Shown: piece after piece, positions 37,861-50,865 of the stretch
Layout of the letters: each line of letters begins with the position of its first letter
Position numbering within the stretch: position 1 is the first letter of the stretch
NCBI RefSeq assembly: GCF_014356525.2
Contig: NC_052508.1
Span: forward strand, 49,393,858-49,457,857
DNA length: 64,000 nt
DNA from: Nilaparvata lugens
Taxonomy: Eukaryota; Arthropoda; Insecta; Hemiptera; Delphacidae
Reading direction: 5' to 3'
Notes under the pieces: model-generated
The model's input: the letters and a program-made list of their open reading frames with translations, nothing else
Told to the model about the DNA's origin: nothing
The model's database searches: none
Program-made: the position numbers and the translations under genes

Positions 37861-39617
37861 ACCGCTTCTTCAGAAGAAAAAATACTCGTGTGATAATGTG
37901 TTGAAGGAAGACGGTCCAATCGTAGCAAGCATTGACCCGGATGAATGAAGGTCCACCCGGCTGTAGGCCATTATCCATCCCTCTAATGGCGTATCAAATG
38001 AAGAGCCACTGCTTTCGCTACTTCCTGGTTCCTGCTTGCTTGTAATGATGTTCTTTCCCTTGAGTGCTTATTTTGTTGTTTCATCCACGTTAACATCGAA
38101 AGGTTTAATGTAAACAAGATGAAAATACACTGGAGAATACCCTAAATCAAAATGATAATTGTTATTCAATTTCAAACAAAAAAAAGAGCAGAACAGATCC
38201 TAAATTCAAAAATACTTCTAGTATGAAGAATGAATTACAAAATTGTGAAAATCCTCCATTTTCTACAGAATCTTCATAATAAGATGAAGTTCTATAAAAT
38301 CTATCAGCTCAATGAATATTCGATGAAATAGATTGATAATAGTGGTGATAAAGCTAAATTTTTATTCTTTCAATCACAAGAACCATTCCGATTCCTCTAA
38401 TCTAACATCATTAATTCCGTTTTTCAATATTCATTTATTTAGTCCCACTATTTCTCAGTCTCTTATTCTATAAAATCGATACATTTTGCAAACCTGATCC
38501 CATGAAGAAAGTCATCTAACTCGACAAAAATATTATAAAATCTTCTATTCAATCCAATAAAAAGTGATAGTTATCACTGCTGGACGGGTACAGCGCTGCA
38601 GAGCTTCTTACTTGCTTCCTATTGGTTCACATCGACCATGGGCGGTCTTAACTAGTTGACCAATGGAAAGCATAGATTTGAATTTGGCTCTTCCTCCCTT
38701 CTTCTTCTTGGTTGAAGTAATATAGTGTGTTTTACTATCAGCTCTCTTCTTCCATAAAATTACCTTAAAACGGTATTGAAAAATGCAGTGATTTTTTAGT
38801 ACATTTTGTTCTCTTTTTGGACTGATATGTAATATTTAGATTCGATAATGACTAAGATTAGCAATGATTTCTTTTCCCCGACAATGTTCCTTGCTTTTAT
38901 AGTTTTAAAGATTTACAATTAATACTAGAGAAAATTGTACTCATAAGAGTATTAAACATCAAGCTCCAGTGGCATTCCTCTAAATAATGTGTAGTCTTTG
39001 TAACCTGCATTCAAATCAGTGAATGCTACCGTTGGACTGAGTAGTGGAAGCCTCAAAATTTTTATTTGTTATAAAGTGGTGAAATTATTATCTACGTCCC
39101 TTAGAATACGTGTAATCAACTCATGACGAAAATAAACGTAAATTAGAAGACTCAAATGTTCGTATTTGTTTCTAGATGAATAAAATTACCTACCCTGTTT
39201 AGAATTCGTTTAATCCAGTGAAATATGACGTCAGTACAGAATTAGAAAGGTATCGTGCTGTTTGAATTTGTTTTTAGAGGAATAATAATAGCTGGCAAGA
39301 TGACAGCATGACCCAGTCCGTACTTGCGCCGTTCAATAATGTAAATGCTGGCGTGCCGACCTTGCGTGCTTCACTGGTTGCATAGCTGACTTGTTGCTGG
39401 CGCAGTTTTCTGACCTTGAAAAGGAACGGAACCGTTATTGTTTTTGTACTTTACTGTTATTGTTTTCGTTTGGTTCGTGTGTTATATTCTCTGTAAATCG
39501 TAAGTAAAAATTTCGATGCGATAATTCTTCATCTGTGGAACAATTGAGTAGACTACCTTGATATCAACATGAACTGCAGAATTTAATAAACTCAATTTGA
39601 AACTACCGTACAGACAT
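37861..39617. other. Non-coding stretch
   Basis: Mostly AT-rich. A less AT-rich patch at about 38575-38700 contains CCAAT-type words on both strands (ATTGGTTC, CCAATGG) but no further promoter evidence. A donor-like ATCGTAAGT occurs at about 39496 without an acceptor. No gene is seen. Confidence 0.45.
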
Positions 39618-39712
39618 GATATCTCCGATATCTCATTCCTGATTACCACTATTTCAGATATTTCATTGAATGAGATATCTGATATCTCATTCCAGATTAC
39701 CACTATTTAAAC
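39618..39712. repeat. 54-bp tandem repeat, about 1.8 copies
   Basis: GATATCTCATTCCxGATTAC recurs at 39627 and 39681, giving a 54-base unit with a few mismatches. The inner ATATCT/AGATAT words also make it locally palindromic. Confidence 0.8.
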
Positions 39713-41220
39713 ATCTGAATTATTTTATATCTGCTTACTGGATGTACTTGAAAACGAATATTCTTACTTTAAATAATTTTTGTTGATATTGGAATGGATC
39801 CCGTTCTAAACGCTGCACTTTGGTCGGGGTTAAAATTGAAATGTTTTTAAGGGTGATTGTCATTGTAATATATGAACTATGAAATGGATGTGGTGTCATT
39901 CTACTGTTATTCTGGTTTTGTCATGAAGTTGGTATTTCTGGACGCTCCTAGCGATAGAAGTTTTCCTGCCTTTCGAAAATCCCTTCTTATATTGAACCAA
40001 AATATTACGAACTCCGACAAGAAATAAAGTTGAAAATCTTGGGTAATTGTGTTTCATCCTGACAATTTCTCTGAACTTGTACGAGGGAAGTGTAGAAGAA
40101 AATGAATGGAGCTGAAGTGACTGACAACTGTCCAATGATTCCAAGAGTTTTGCGGAAACATAGTAATTTTTGAATCCTTGTTGTAATTAAATTTCCATGC
40201 ATTCCTGCAAACGTCGGAATCATTCTGGTTAGTCAATAACCGTTAGTTAACCAGTCAGAGTGATGAACAGAAATATTAATGGACAAGTGATAATATGCTG
40301 TAGAAGTGAGAAATAAAGAATACACTGTACAAATGAATTTCTAGAACCGTGAACTATTTGACTTCATACTGCTTCATACACGATTGAGTAAAATCCTGAC
40401 TCATTGCCATTTTTCAATGTTATTGCCGTGTGGGATGATTTACCCTGTGCGTTGATAACAGAATTACACTGGCGTGTGAACTGCGCCTTTCAATCGATAG
40501 GCTTTTCCGTTTTGTTTTTGGGTGCTGTCTGCTCACTCTCATTCAAACGTAAACATTTTGATTTCCAAAACCAATCGTAGTCGGAACTAATAGCGTTATT
40601 TATGGTGGACGTTGTTCGGCCTGGCAGGCCTTTCACAAAGCAAAACACAATAAAATGGGACTCATCTGATAAAATACACACGCAAACAAACAAACATTAA
40701 ATACCAAATATCCTGTGGAATGTGTGCGTGTGTGTACACGGTGATTCAGGCTTTATTTATAGACATTTATGCTCGTGAATGTATGCATGAAAAATATTTG
40801 TTGAACTCTTGCAAAGGAAACACGATGCAATGTGAATGTAAACTTCAGCAAACCCCCAATATCTGGCGTAAACTGATTGATATAATCGCCTGTATTGTTT
40901 TATGATAAGTTGTTTGACAAATGAGTATTTGAGTTACTGAATTTAATATTTGAGTTACGAATATAATGTGAATTATGCATTACTGCCTGATCACTTACAT
41001 GTTGGAGCTGTGCCCCTATTCAAGAAGGTTTGAACATCACATATCACATTATCATCTTTTTCAAAAATGGCTTGCTGCTCTAATGAATTTCTGCTCTACA
41101 CTTCACGTTAAAATAGAATTTAAAATAGTAACTTTGTAACCAAAAAACTGCCATGTAAATTATTTTACTACTCATATTATTAATACCCATTTCATTGTAT
41201 TTTTCTTTAGAGCTACTTTT
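39713..41220. other. AT-rich non-coding stretch
   Basis: Short minus-strand frames near 39896-40236 and 40490-40693 are unrecognised. No gene or repeat is supported. Confidence 0.5.
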
Positions 41221-41360
41221 AATAAATAAAAATATAAATCTGAGTACCCTTTTAAATTATTTTTTTATCTTCAAATCACTTGAAAATGGCATTAGTAGCC
41301 AAAATATGTCGTGACAAAATAATTTAAAAGGGTACTCAGATTTATATTTCTATTTATATC
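41221..41360. mobile_element. Fold-back repeat related to 36449-36577
   Basis: Arms of about 40 bases (41223-41264 and 41317-41357) are inverted repeats with few mismatches, built around CTGAGTACCCTTTTAAATTA. The single-stranded core on the + strand reads CACTTGAAAATGGCAT...GCCAAAATATGTCGTG, the same core as at 36449 but in opposite orientation. No coding capacity. Confidence 0.75.
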
Positions 41361-41860
41361 AATACCCATTATATATTTTTAGGCTCCCAATGTAAAATTG
41401 ATTTCTGCTCATTAGAATTAGGGTTGTTTCATCAGGTTCATTGTTTTTTATCCTTTTCCATACTTTCCAACTAAGTGCTCATCTACCCTGTCGTGAACCA
41501 TGTGATGTGTTTCCCATGATTTACTAATGGCACTCATTGGTCGTACACCATTATCCCGAGTTGTACATTCATTCCCTGCCAAGGTGCTCCTAGTTTTGGA
41601 TAATGCTGCAGGGATCACAGAGTGATTATCCGTGTATGTGTGGTGCTGGGAGCAAATGCAGGGGAGATATCAACGAATGGGGATGTTCCGTGTCCACTGC
41701 AAGTGAGTGAGAGAGAGAGGGAAAGTGTGTATGAATGAGAGAAAGTGAGATGATGATTATCTAGAACAATTCGGCATTCAATGGGTTCCGACCTTCCCTT
41801 TGTTCTGAGTGGGGAACAATGCTCCTTTGCTTTGTGGGCGTTATTGATATGCTCACTACC
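41361..41860. other. Non-coding stretch
   Basis: A short (GA)n-like patch lies at about 41702-41750. Nothing else is recognised. Confidence 0.45.
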
Positions 41861-42850
41861 ATTTCTACTATTATTCATTCTCGTACTATCCTATCTCTCT
41901 CTAGCTGTCTCTATCACACCATTCTCACTTTCTCACACTCCTACTTTCTCTTCCATAATCGACATTTATATCTTCCTCCTACCATCATAAATATCAAAAT
42001 GGATTACTTCAAGATTGAAGGCAATCATGCAATTCAAAACTTCTAATTTTGTTTTTCCTCTGTAGCTCTTCATTTTCCATCAGTTAATCCACGTCAATCT
42101 GTATATTTATTTATTCTCTACTGTCTTCTCTTGTTCACCTTCTACTCCCTCATCCGAATTATCCAATCTAACTCTTTTCCACATTTCTATTCTTAACCTT
42201 CTACGTTCATATTTATTTCTATTAAATATTTCACGTTTTCCTTATATGCAGTATGCTTATCCCCCTTTCCCTTCTCCATTTCATGCTTTCTCTATTTTAT
42301 TTAATTATTATTATTCTATTTTATGAACCACTTTCTTCTTCGATCATTTATTCATACTCCTATCTTCATTTCCTCTTATTATTTTTTCTCTTCTCACATT
42401 CAATACATTCCCACCCCTTTCCACTGATTATGCTTTCTATTTTTGTCTTTTCCGATTTCCTTGTATTATCTCCACATTACTTTTCTAGTACATTAATTTT
42501 TCTGCTTCTCCTCTTTCCATCGATTATACTCATTCCATCTCTCCCTCTCTTATAATTTTTCCTCTCTCTATTCCCAAGTTTCCTTCCCATCCACTCTTTT
42601 TCACTTCCTGTCTGAATATTGCTTCCCATCTCTCTCCCTCTCTTTATTCCTCTTTTCCTCTTCTTCTCCCTCTTTTTTCTTTCTCCGCCTCCATCTCTAA
42701 AATTGTTTATTCCACTCGTCCTTATCCGCTCTCCTTTTTTCTCGTGCCTCCTTCACTCTCAATGCCTCCTCCTCTCTCGAATTCCTCTTTCCCTTTTTGC
42801 TCTCTCCTCCTCCTCCTGTCTTTTGATCGTTCACTATTTCTCTCTTGCTC
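41861..42850. repeat. Pyrimidine-rich block, about 1 kb
   Basis: C/T-rich + strand, densest at 42090-42850. Several Leu/Phe/Ser-rich frames are open through composition alone. An acceptor-like tract ending TTTTCCTCTGTAG near 42065 is expected by chance in such sequence. Confidence 0.7.
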
Positions 42851-44143
42851 TCGATGTTGCTTCAATATTCATAAATATGCGTTCGTATGATGCTGGCTGG
42901 TGCACTTGTGTTGTTCAATTTTCCATTTGTAAATCAGTTGCAATCAAGTGAGCCGGAGCAGAGTGCTTTCCTCATCATCCTCGTAACGGCAAATTATTTA
43001 TCAAACTGTATTGTGTCTGTTCTCCTGTGCTTTTCGGAAATGGATTCTCGTGAAAATTGCTATGTTGTTTTACGGAATCGTGAAATTTGTTTCCGAGGTA
43101 TTCGACAGAATTTGTTGTATTTACGCCAATACAGCCGAATAATTCTGCTCCACCACCTGGCTGGCATTCACTCATTACTCTGCATTCTAGTTCCAGTGTC
43201 ACGAACTGTTGATTTTATCTATGGGTGTGAGTTATGCGTTTATTCCTCTCATCTATTCTCTTATCATGCTATTTTACATGTGTAGTAATGTTGATGAATG
43301 TCAACACTAGCATAACCAATACCATCTTACCATACGTTATTCTCTACTGATCGTTTTTAAGAGAATAAAGTTAGCCTTGATACTCATCGTCAACATTATC
43401 TTTGAAAATATCGTCCAAATCTCCGATTTATGTATCCGATTTACTTGTGCACTCCACTGTGATCCGTATGATGGCGACGGCTACGATTTCAACCATTCAA
43501 TCATTTAACTGATTAAAAGTTTCTCGCTAGTGTCGAAGTAGTAATGAAGATTATAAAATGCAGCTGATCAAGGCCCATATCCACCATCTCTGTCTAAACA
43601 GAGATGAATCAGCTCTTTGTTTAAACCCAGAATGTAACATTGATGCGACCATTCATGCATATATCTTCAAATAATCGTGACTTGGGCGAAACGTAGGTGG
43701 TTCACATGACCCTTATCCTGAGTAATAAGTGTATTCATCATTTATCAATTTACTGTAATGAAATGAAACTGAGGGAAGTGAGAGACTGTTCAGTGAATGG
43801 TAAACGGCTCGGTAAACGGTACTGTAATGGTAAATCGCATGGAACCCGCATCGAAGTCTTACCGGAAAAAGTGGTGTGAGCCAAAAACAGAGAGAGTGTC
43901 AATGGCTAAGAGGGGATCAATCCCTGGATCCTTTCTCCCTTGATGCCTCCTGCCTGCCTTTCACCCTTTGTATTGATGATGATGATGATGATGACACAAG
44001 CTGGAAGGGCTTCTTCTTATGGTAACTCTACACGTACTACCCCCTCTCCTATCCTATCAACGTGCAATATTGTGAGAGACCCATTGCACATGCATCTATT
44101 GTGTGTGGGAGGGAGAGGGGCGATAGGAAGCGCTTTTCTTTAC
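42851..44143. other. Non-coding stretch with a small hairpin and (GAT)n
   Basis: A 9-bp perfect hairpin (CATCTCTGT/ACAGAGATG, 4-base loop) lies at 43585-43606. A GAT-repeat run lies at 43974-43994. The 132-codon frame at 42887-43285 has no recognisable domain. Confidence 0.5.
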
Positions 44144-44246
44144 TATAGTGAGATTCACTTCAAACTGTCATCATTCCGTATATATGACGTCAATTATTTT
44201 CACATTTAATCAATGCTGTTAGACCGAAATGATTCTCACTAAGTTA
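44144..44246. mobile_element. Palindromic MITE with TATAGTGAG end, about 100 bp
   Basis: The left arm is TATAGTGAGATTCACTTC followed by AAACTGTCATCATT. The right arm, complemented, carries AGTGAGAATCATTTCGG and AACAGCATT. The TATAGTGAG terminus is shared with the longer element at 59130, and TA at the end is consistent with a Tc1/mariner-type TA target. It is the least degraded left arm of this dispersed family in the window. Confidence 0.65.
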
Positions 44247-44639
44247 TAACGATCCTAATTCAAGTCCAACTACATGCAAACCCAGCCGCTACTGCAAAAC
44301 ACGTCTTTTGTCGCTATCTGTCCGCAGCCTTCCATCTTTCTTTCTACTTCATTTCTTCATTCCCTTTTTCCTCTATAGCCTACTTCTCATTCTATTTGTT
44401 TTCCATCTTATTCGTCATCAATGAGTCCTGAGTTTTTCATACTCTTTATCTTATTTCAATCTTTTCTATTCATAAATTCATACATTACATATTATTTTTT
44501 CATAAATGCGATTTCAACCATTTAACCACTGATTAAAAATTTTCCCGGTAGTGTCGTAATAATGTTTTCATCGTTTCTTTTGATATGGTTCAATAATATA
44601 ACAATATTCAGGGATTACAAAATGATACCTCACTATATA
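44247..44639. other. AT-rich stretch
   Basis: Mild pyrimidine bias at about 44330-44470. No gene is recognised. Confidence 0.4.
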
Positions 44640-45195
44640 ATATATGTGTCGAGGTTATCATCAAATTAATACTAATCTATGCTACAACATAATACAAAAA
44701 TTCCAAAAATCTAAAACTAATCTATTACCGAGGTACTATTTTCTACCTATAAATTACCTTATTTAAAAATAATACTACTTAAATCTAAATCCTACTTACT
44801 ATTAGTTCCTCACTACTTTGTATCCCAAAACTGAATAACCAATGTCTAATTTTTCTTTTGAAGCTATTGAAATTTTTCTCTATTTTAATTTCTAATGGTA
44901 TTCTATTAGATATTGTAGGCTCTAAATATCCTAGTGATCTTTGCCCAAATGCTGTATTCATTCTTGGCACTTCTTGATTGTAACGTTCTCTTATTCTAGT
45001 ATTATGGATATGATTTATGATATGGTTCCTATTTTGATGTTTTTTCATATACCCTAATAACAACAATATATACAATTGCCTAACACTGAGTACTCTATTT
45101 TCTATAAATAATTCTACAGTTGGAAACCGGATTTCCCTCTTTCCCATTATTTTGAAAATGCGTTTTTGAGTCATTGTTAATTTGTTATTAGACTA
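44640..45195 (-). pseudogene. 5'-truncated non-LTR retrotransposon (LINE), C-terminal end of reverse transcriptase ORF
   Basis: A minus-strand open frame (45174 to 44785, with in-frame coding-like sequence back to about 45192) reads like the region after the reverse-transcriptase domain of CR1/L2/jockey-type LINEs. It has an N-terminal TQKRIFKIM, then IHNTRIRERYN, then GQRSLGYLEPTISNRIPLEI and a final FKRKIRHWLF. These match the usual order of QKR, HNTR, GPxxWNxLP and FKxxLK motifs of that domain, here with the Gly-Pro-Trp positions altered to EPT. The catalytic domain is missing, as expected for 5'-truncated copies. The AT-rich 3' part runs to about 44640. Family assignment is by motif memory. 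Confidence 0.7.
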
Positions 45196-45209
45196 TCATT
45201 CTATTCTTT

Positions 45210-46205
45210 ATTATTTGGTTGCCTATTTTCTAAATTCCCTTTCCATTTCTTTAATTTGACTCGTCCTCATTTCTCTACTTTTAGTTTGAACCTTTTTCAT
45301 CCCATTTTTGTATTTCTCCCCCTAATGTTCCAAATTCCGATTCTCCATCGTCTTTATCTGTTTTGATGTTAGTCGTTTTCTTTCAATCTCTTAGGTTCTC
45401 CTTTACCATCATTTGCTGCCCACATCCAATGTATTTTTCTACTAACTATTCTTCTTCCCCTGCAGTTTTTCGTCATCAGACATTTTATCTCTTTTCTATT
45501 TTTTTATTAGTTTGTCCTTTGCTTCTACTCATATTTCTGTACTTTCCCTGCAAATCCACATCTTCCTGTCGTATTCATATAATTTTCTTCTCCAACTTAT
45601 TCCTTTCCCTATTCTACTTCCTTCTCTTTCTTCTACCACTATCATCTCTTCCTCTTCCTTTCCACGGATTTTTTCTTCAATTATAATTCCCCTCTTCCCT
45701 TTCTGCCTTTTCCCTGCTATTTAGATTTCTTCTGCACCCTCCAGCAGCCTTCATTACGACACTTCCAATATATGCACTCAGCTTGTGTACTTTGCGAATC
45801 TTCTAGAGTTCTTTGCCACCCGCCCAATAATACGTCACCGCTTCCCCATCTTCCTTTCCTCTTCATCCTGGTATCGTTTATCCTTCTCTCATTCTCATTC
45901 TTTCCTTACTTATCATCTTACTTCATCCTCGTCTTTTTTCACTTTATTCAAATCACCCTTTCTCTTTCTCTCTATACACCTCCATTTCTTCCATCCTCCT
46001 CTTTCTTCTACTCCACTTCTTGCTCATCCTCTTCCCACTCCTCTTCCTCATCCCTCTTTCCCACTGCTCACTCCTCTGTAATTCCAACCTTCTCTTCCCC
46101 TTATTCTATACTTATCCCATCCTTGCCTATCCTTCTTTGTTCACTTGAGCCCCATCTTCTCCTACTTTATTCTTGTCTACATCTCGTATTACCTTACCGT
46201 CTGTA
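45210..46205. repeat. Pyrimidine-rich block, about 1 kb
   Basis: C/T-rich + strand immediately next to the LINE fragment. The 144-codon Ser/Leu/Pro-rich frame at 45772-46206 and its neighbours are composition artefacts. Confidence 0.7.
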
Positions 46206-49030
46206 ATTTATACAATTCGCTAGATTACGTAACACCCTTGGAGGTGGGTGGAGGGCTTCCGATAGATCTAAGCTGTATTAGGGTTGAAGTGTCCCTTCTC
46301 GTTTCAACTTTCTATTTGCTTCATTGATGGGGAATTTCCAGTGAGATCGAATACTGTACAGTTTACATGAGACGTGGCTCGAATTGGTTTTGAAGTCTCG
46401 AAACGAAAATTCGAGACGTTTTGGGAAACGCTTGTTCAAGTCTTCAGTATTCCCTAATAAGAATTTCTTGGTGTAGTTGGCAGTTGGTTGTTATCCTATA
46501 TCAGCCCTATTATAACATTGGTCCTTCCATCTTGTCCTTGATAGTATTCCTGCTTCTACTTCATTCTCAACTCTCCCATTCCTCTCTCTACGTATTTCTT
46601 ATTACTAAATTCACTTGATCATTTTCACTGAAATCGTTCTAGACATGAAGCTTTATTAAATTGTTCAAGTAATATTCATTACTATAAGAAACTGTCAATC
46701 TTTCTATTCATCTTTGAAAAATATGTTATGAAGGCAACATAATATATTCAAATTTTAGAGTTTTATTAAAAAAATTAAGTAATTTCTATCAGTATAAGAA
46801 ACAGTCATCATTTCTTCCATCTTTGAAAAAATATATGATTAACGCAACTGTCATAATTAATTCATATTTCAGATAATTCAGGAAACTATCTCTTGTTAAA
46901 GCTGGACTCGCTAACTAAAGCTGGACTCCCACAAATATTATACGTTCGTATTACAATGGAAATATTATTCACATGAGCTTTAATGGGACTATTCCGATTC
47001 AGCCTGGCCAAGCGAACATAGTCTTCTTAGAATCCATAAAAATGATATGACTGATGAAATGACTGTACCGGCACGTTGACTGATCTGTGGGAATCCTTTT
47101 TAACCCTACACAATCTTCACGATTGATTGTTTCATTTTGAGCCCATTGCATTTTGATGATGCATTTTCTTTTTCGATTATTATGAGTTCAGAATCCGATA
47201 ACGACTCGAAATTCTCATTAGATTAGAATTTGTCGTTTTCAATATAATCCAACATCAATTTATTTATTTATTCATACAAAATAGATAGCTACAATTCAGG
47301 TGCAATCAGCAGGCAATCTAGCCCATTCTAACCTTAATTTGAAATAAACAGTTCATAATTTAAAATAAACATAATTTGTAATTGGGGAGAGTAATTTTAT
47401 CAACTGATGTCTCGTTTTTGTCTCAATTTCAATTTATACTGTGAAATCTCATTGGAGAGAATCAATCTCAAATATTCTTTTTCATCATAGATTGGTAAGG
47501 AGACGATTGATTAATTGATATCGTGTAAACTATAGAAAATAAGTAAATTCTACTATTACATATTGTTCCAATGCTTTCGCTCAGGATAATGAGTTTATTT
47601 GATACGTCTTCATTTGAGGTAGTTTACTGCAAGTTGTCTGACAACAGATCCCTACAGATCACTCCAACCAGGAACTTATTCGCTTTCTGGTCTTTCCTCA
47701 AACTTCAAACAAGGGTCCAGTTATCCGCGAGGGGAGAAAAACTTTTGTTTTTCCGTTTCGGCTGAAAAGTCTGCAACCGTCTCTAAACCGTTTTCCGGAA
47801 CAAGTTTCCAAAGCCTACGTGCTTTTTTCGGTTGTGAAGTGGAACTTTGCCAACGTAATACAGGGGGAAGCAATAGGGAAATGTGTACAGTACTTGTCAA
47901 GTACAAGTCAAGTGCATTAGGGTATCGGAAAGTAACTTTGGACGAAATCGAGTCATCCTCTGCAGATATTTTTCAGTTGACGGTAGTTTTATTGTGTTGA
48001 ATTGTACTGGGTATCTCCCCAAGTACCTTATTTCTAAAGAAGGGATTCTCAAGTGAAATTTAGTTAAACCTCTTATCCGAAACTGCAGTACTTTATTCAT
48101 ATGCTTCAGAAATTTATAACTATTCACGTTCGAATTCTATAGATTACGGCTTCATTGAACCCGTATTTTCTCTACCAATTTAATTTCAAACTGAAGTCAT
48201 GAAACTCATTACCTTATAACTTGTAGCAAGTAGACAAGTGCTTGCAGATTTATCACTTGTCTGGTATTCGCGTATCATTCTTAACATGCAGTTCTCATTC
48301 TCTTTATTTTATTGATACCGTTATCCATACCATATTGGTATTGTTACAATTTCATGTGCAAACATTATGTGGCTGTGCTTATTTCATTCAGCATCACCTT
48401 CAATACGAGAAAAATTATCATGACTTCATTATGAAATGAAGAAGTCTATTGTAATAGCAGCTAAATATCAATCAACTATCCGACTTTAAAACTCTACTCT
48501 CTTTGTTGTTGTGTTTGTTAATTACTTTGGCTGTTGTGAAGTTCATATTGATTATTTAGAGAATTTCACTTTAATCTCTTTGAGAGAGCTTGCATTCGGA
48601 AATTGAAAGAATATAATTCCATTCTTGACTTCCAGTCCGCCTATCAAGCAACACCTCGATTTCAAAGCTTTTCAAGATTGCTTTACTTGCAGTGACTTCA
48701 CTCATTTGGGGATTGAACGCCTTACAACGTTTCTTCCGCTTTTGGGTTTTTCAATCATTTCCCGAATTTCGATTTGTGCATTTTGATTGAAATCAATTCA
48801 CAAGTTCTGTCACGGAAACGGTGATTGAATTCACGTTTCCAGTTCCTTTCCCTTGCTGAAGTGTGAATATTATAGGTAGAAGTAATGTGGAGGAAAACAG
48901 CTTTGATGAAAAAAATTTAGAGAAGGTATAGAATACAATTTCGGAAAGTTATTTTTATCTTTGTGAACGGAAGGAACGGAAATGTAGACTAGAAGAAGAG
49001 AATATTGAAGAAGAAGTTGTTAATCAAGTT
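46206..49030. other. Non-coding stretch
   Basis: Mostly AT-rich with no supported gene. A tail-like run (ATTTATTTATTTATTC) at about 47260-47275 may be the end of an old retroposon. Short frames at 47571-48127 are unrecognised. Confidence 0.45.
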
Positions 49031-49385
49031 AATTGACCGAACGTAGTGAGGTCTATGTTTCAACTCGATTTTCTTTTGTCTGTGTGTATGTAACGCGATT
49101 ACGGCCAAACACTTGGATAGGATTCGATGAGATTTGGCAGGAATATTCCTTTTTCAACTGCGCGTCGATGTATATACAAGGTTTTTTTGAAATATTGCAT
49201 TTTAAGGATAATATGAAAAGAAAAGGAATTCCTCCATACTCTGATATCACTATTAATTATATATATAATCTACTTTGGAGATAGGATCAATCAGACTATA
49301 TAATATTATTCATAATCAATCAGCTGACATGTGGAGATTATTCATTGCATGCATACACAGATGTCTGGCCGTGTCTATTTCTATA
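49031..49385. mobile_element. Repeat starting GACCGAACGTAGTGAGGTC
   Basis: GACCGAACGTAGTGAGGTC at 49037 starts a segment that I recall as the end of an abundant planthopper repeat. It contains a (GT)-rich patch, then ACGCGATTACGGCC and the motif GATGAGATTTGGCAGGAATA at about 49128-49147. The right limit is uncertain, and the palindromic element at 49386 follows directly. No coding capacity. Class unknown. Confidence 0.5.
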
Positions 49386-49592
49386 AAGGTAGGCGCACAC
49401 AGATCGTCATCGGACGGACGGCACGCACCGGACGGATCGGACGATTAGATTTGATGCTTTGTTTTCATTTGAAGTGCGCATACCTATCCGCATCGTATAG
49501 GTATGCGCACTCCAATTGAAAACAAAGCATCAAAATTTGATTTAATCCAATCGTCCAATCCGTCCGATGACGATCTGTGTTCGCCTACTTTA
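49386..49592. mobile_element. Long palindromic MITE, about 207 bp
   Basis: Almost the whole element folds on itself. The outer arms pair GTAGGCGCACACAGATCGTC with its near-complement at 49568-49587. The inner arms pair GATGCTTTGTTTTCA and GTGCGCATACCTAT with their complements, leaving a loop of only about ten bases near 49488-49497. The left arm has extra CGGACGG-rich sequence absent from the right. No target duplication is clear. Confidence 0.85.
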
Positions 49593-50145
49593 AGGTAGGG
49601 TTTCAATATTTTTTATGATGCGTGCCGATCATTATCAATATTCTCACATTTGAAAACAAATTTAATAGGTGATTGAAAATGAAATAAAAAATGATTAAAT
49701 GAACTGAATAATTCCGAAGAAATTATAATATTCTTGATTGAAAAAATCAATTTTAAAATAGTTGAGAAATATTTTTATCAGATGCAAAGATTATCACAAA
49801 ACTGGATAAATCATCATATGGGATACAATTCAAACGTGAACTGAGTTTATTAACAAAAGTGAGTTTTTGATCTAGGAGAAAACAAATAACAGTTTTAAGA
49901 GTAAATATAATATTATGATTCAACTGTTTATTGTTATTCAACTGAATCAACTAGAACAGGTGACATCAGATACTTGTGGATGAGTAAACTGCGTGAGGTC
50001 TACTGTTCACAGAACTACTAGTAATAGTAGTTGTTAATCAGTTAAACTAGTTGTTAATAGTAGTTGTTTTAATCCAGGATGTAAAGAATAAACGGATTGA
50101 AAATCCAAAACAAGTAGGAGAAAGAACAATAATTTCTAGATTTAG
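49593..50145. other. AT-rich stretch
   Basis: No gene or repeat beyond a small AGTAGTTGTTAAT duplication at about 50025-50065. Confidence 0.4.
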
Positions 50146-50865
50146 TATATGACGATTCAAGAAAAGAAGACACCATTTGTTATACGAAAATATACATGAA
50201 TTGAACTGAGAAATTATCATTCAATAAGGTGAATAGGGAATAAAAAGGAATTAGTACTGCAGTAGGAGGATCAAAAGAAGAAATATGAAAAAAAAACAGA
50301 GAAGATGAGTAAACAAAGAAAAAGTCGTGAGATGTTCTCAATCAGTTCAAATATTTAGTTCAATTGGTGTCCCAATCTCAGTCATCAGTCAAGAAAATTA
50401 GTAGAAATATAATTGAAGTCGAGGATAATACAGACAGAATATGGGTTTTTCTTGAAAGAGAATATCAAAACATGAAATGAAAAAAAGAAGTTGATGATAT
50501 GGCGATTTGGAGAAAAAGAAGAAGGATGAATCGCAGAATATGACAGAATTGAAATGGATACTAGTGGTAGTAGATGGAACGGTAGAGCTGAAAGAGGATT
50601 GAGAAGATGTAGACAGGTACAAGTTCCCAGCAAAGGTTGACGGAAAAGAACTTTCCAATTTCAATTCGATGGCGGGGATTTAGGGGAGCCTCGGTGCTTT
50701 TTAAAACAGGAAATCGTGGAAATGCAGCACATTGGTGATTTCTCGCTACATGCGTTTTCACAAGAAAAAAAAAGGGTGAAAAGAAGCAAAAAATGAGAAC
50801 GAGAAATAAGAAGAAGAAAAATAAGTTGAAGATATGACGACACAAGGAAGCAGAGCTTTGGTGGG
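50146..50865. repeat. Purine-rich block
   Basis: A/G-rich + strand, broken by a less biased island at about 50620-50760. The minus-strand Phe/Ser-rich frames through it are artefacts. Confidence 0.65.

Noticed and set aside
46895..47100. Possible inverted ends (GGACTCCCACAAA and TGTGGGAATCC)
   Set aside because: The match is short and weak, and the interior shows no fold-back or target duplication.
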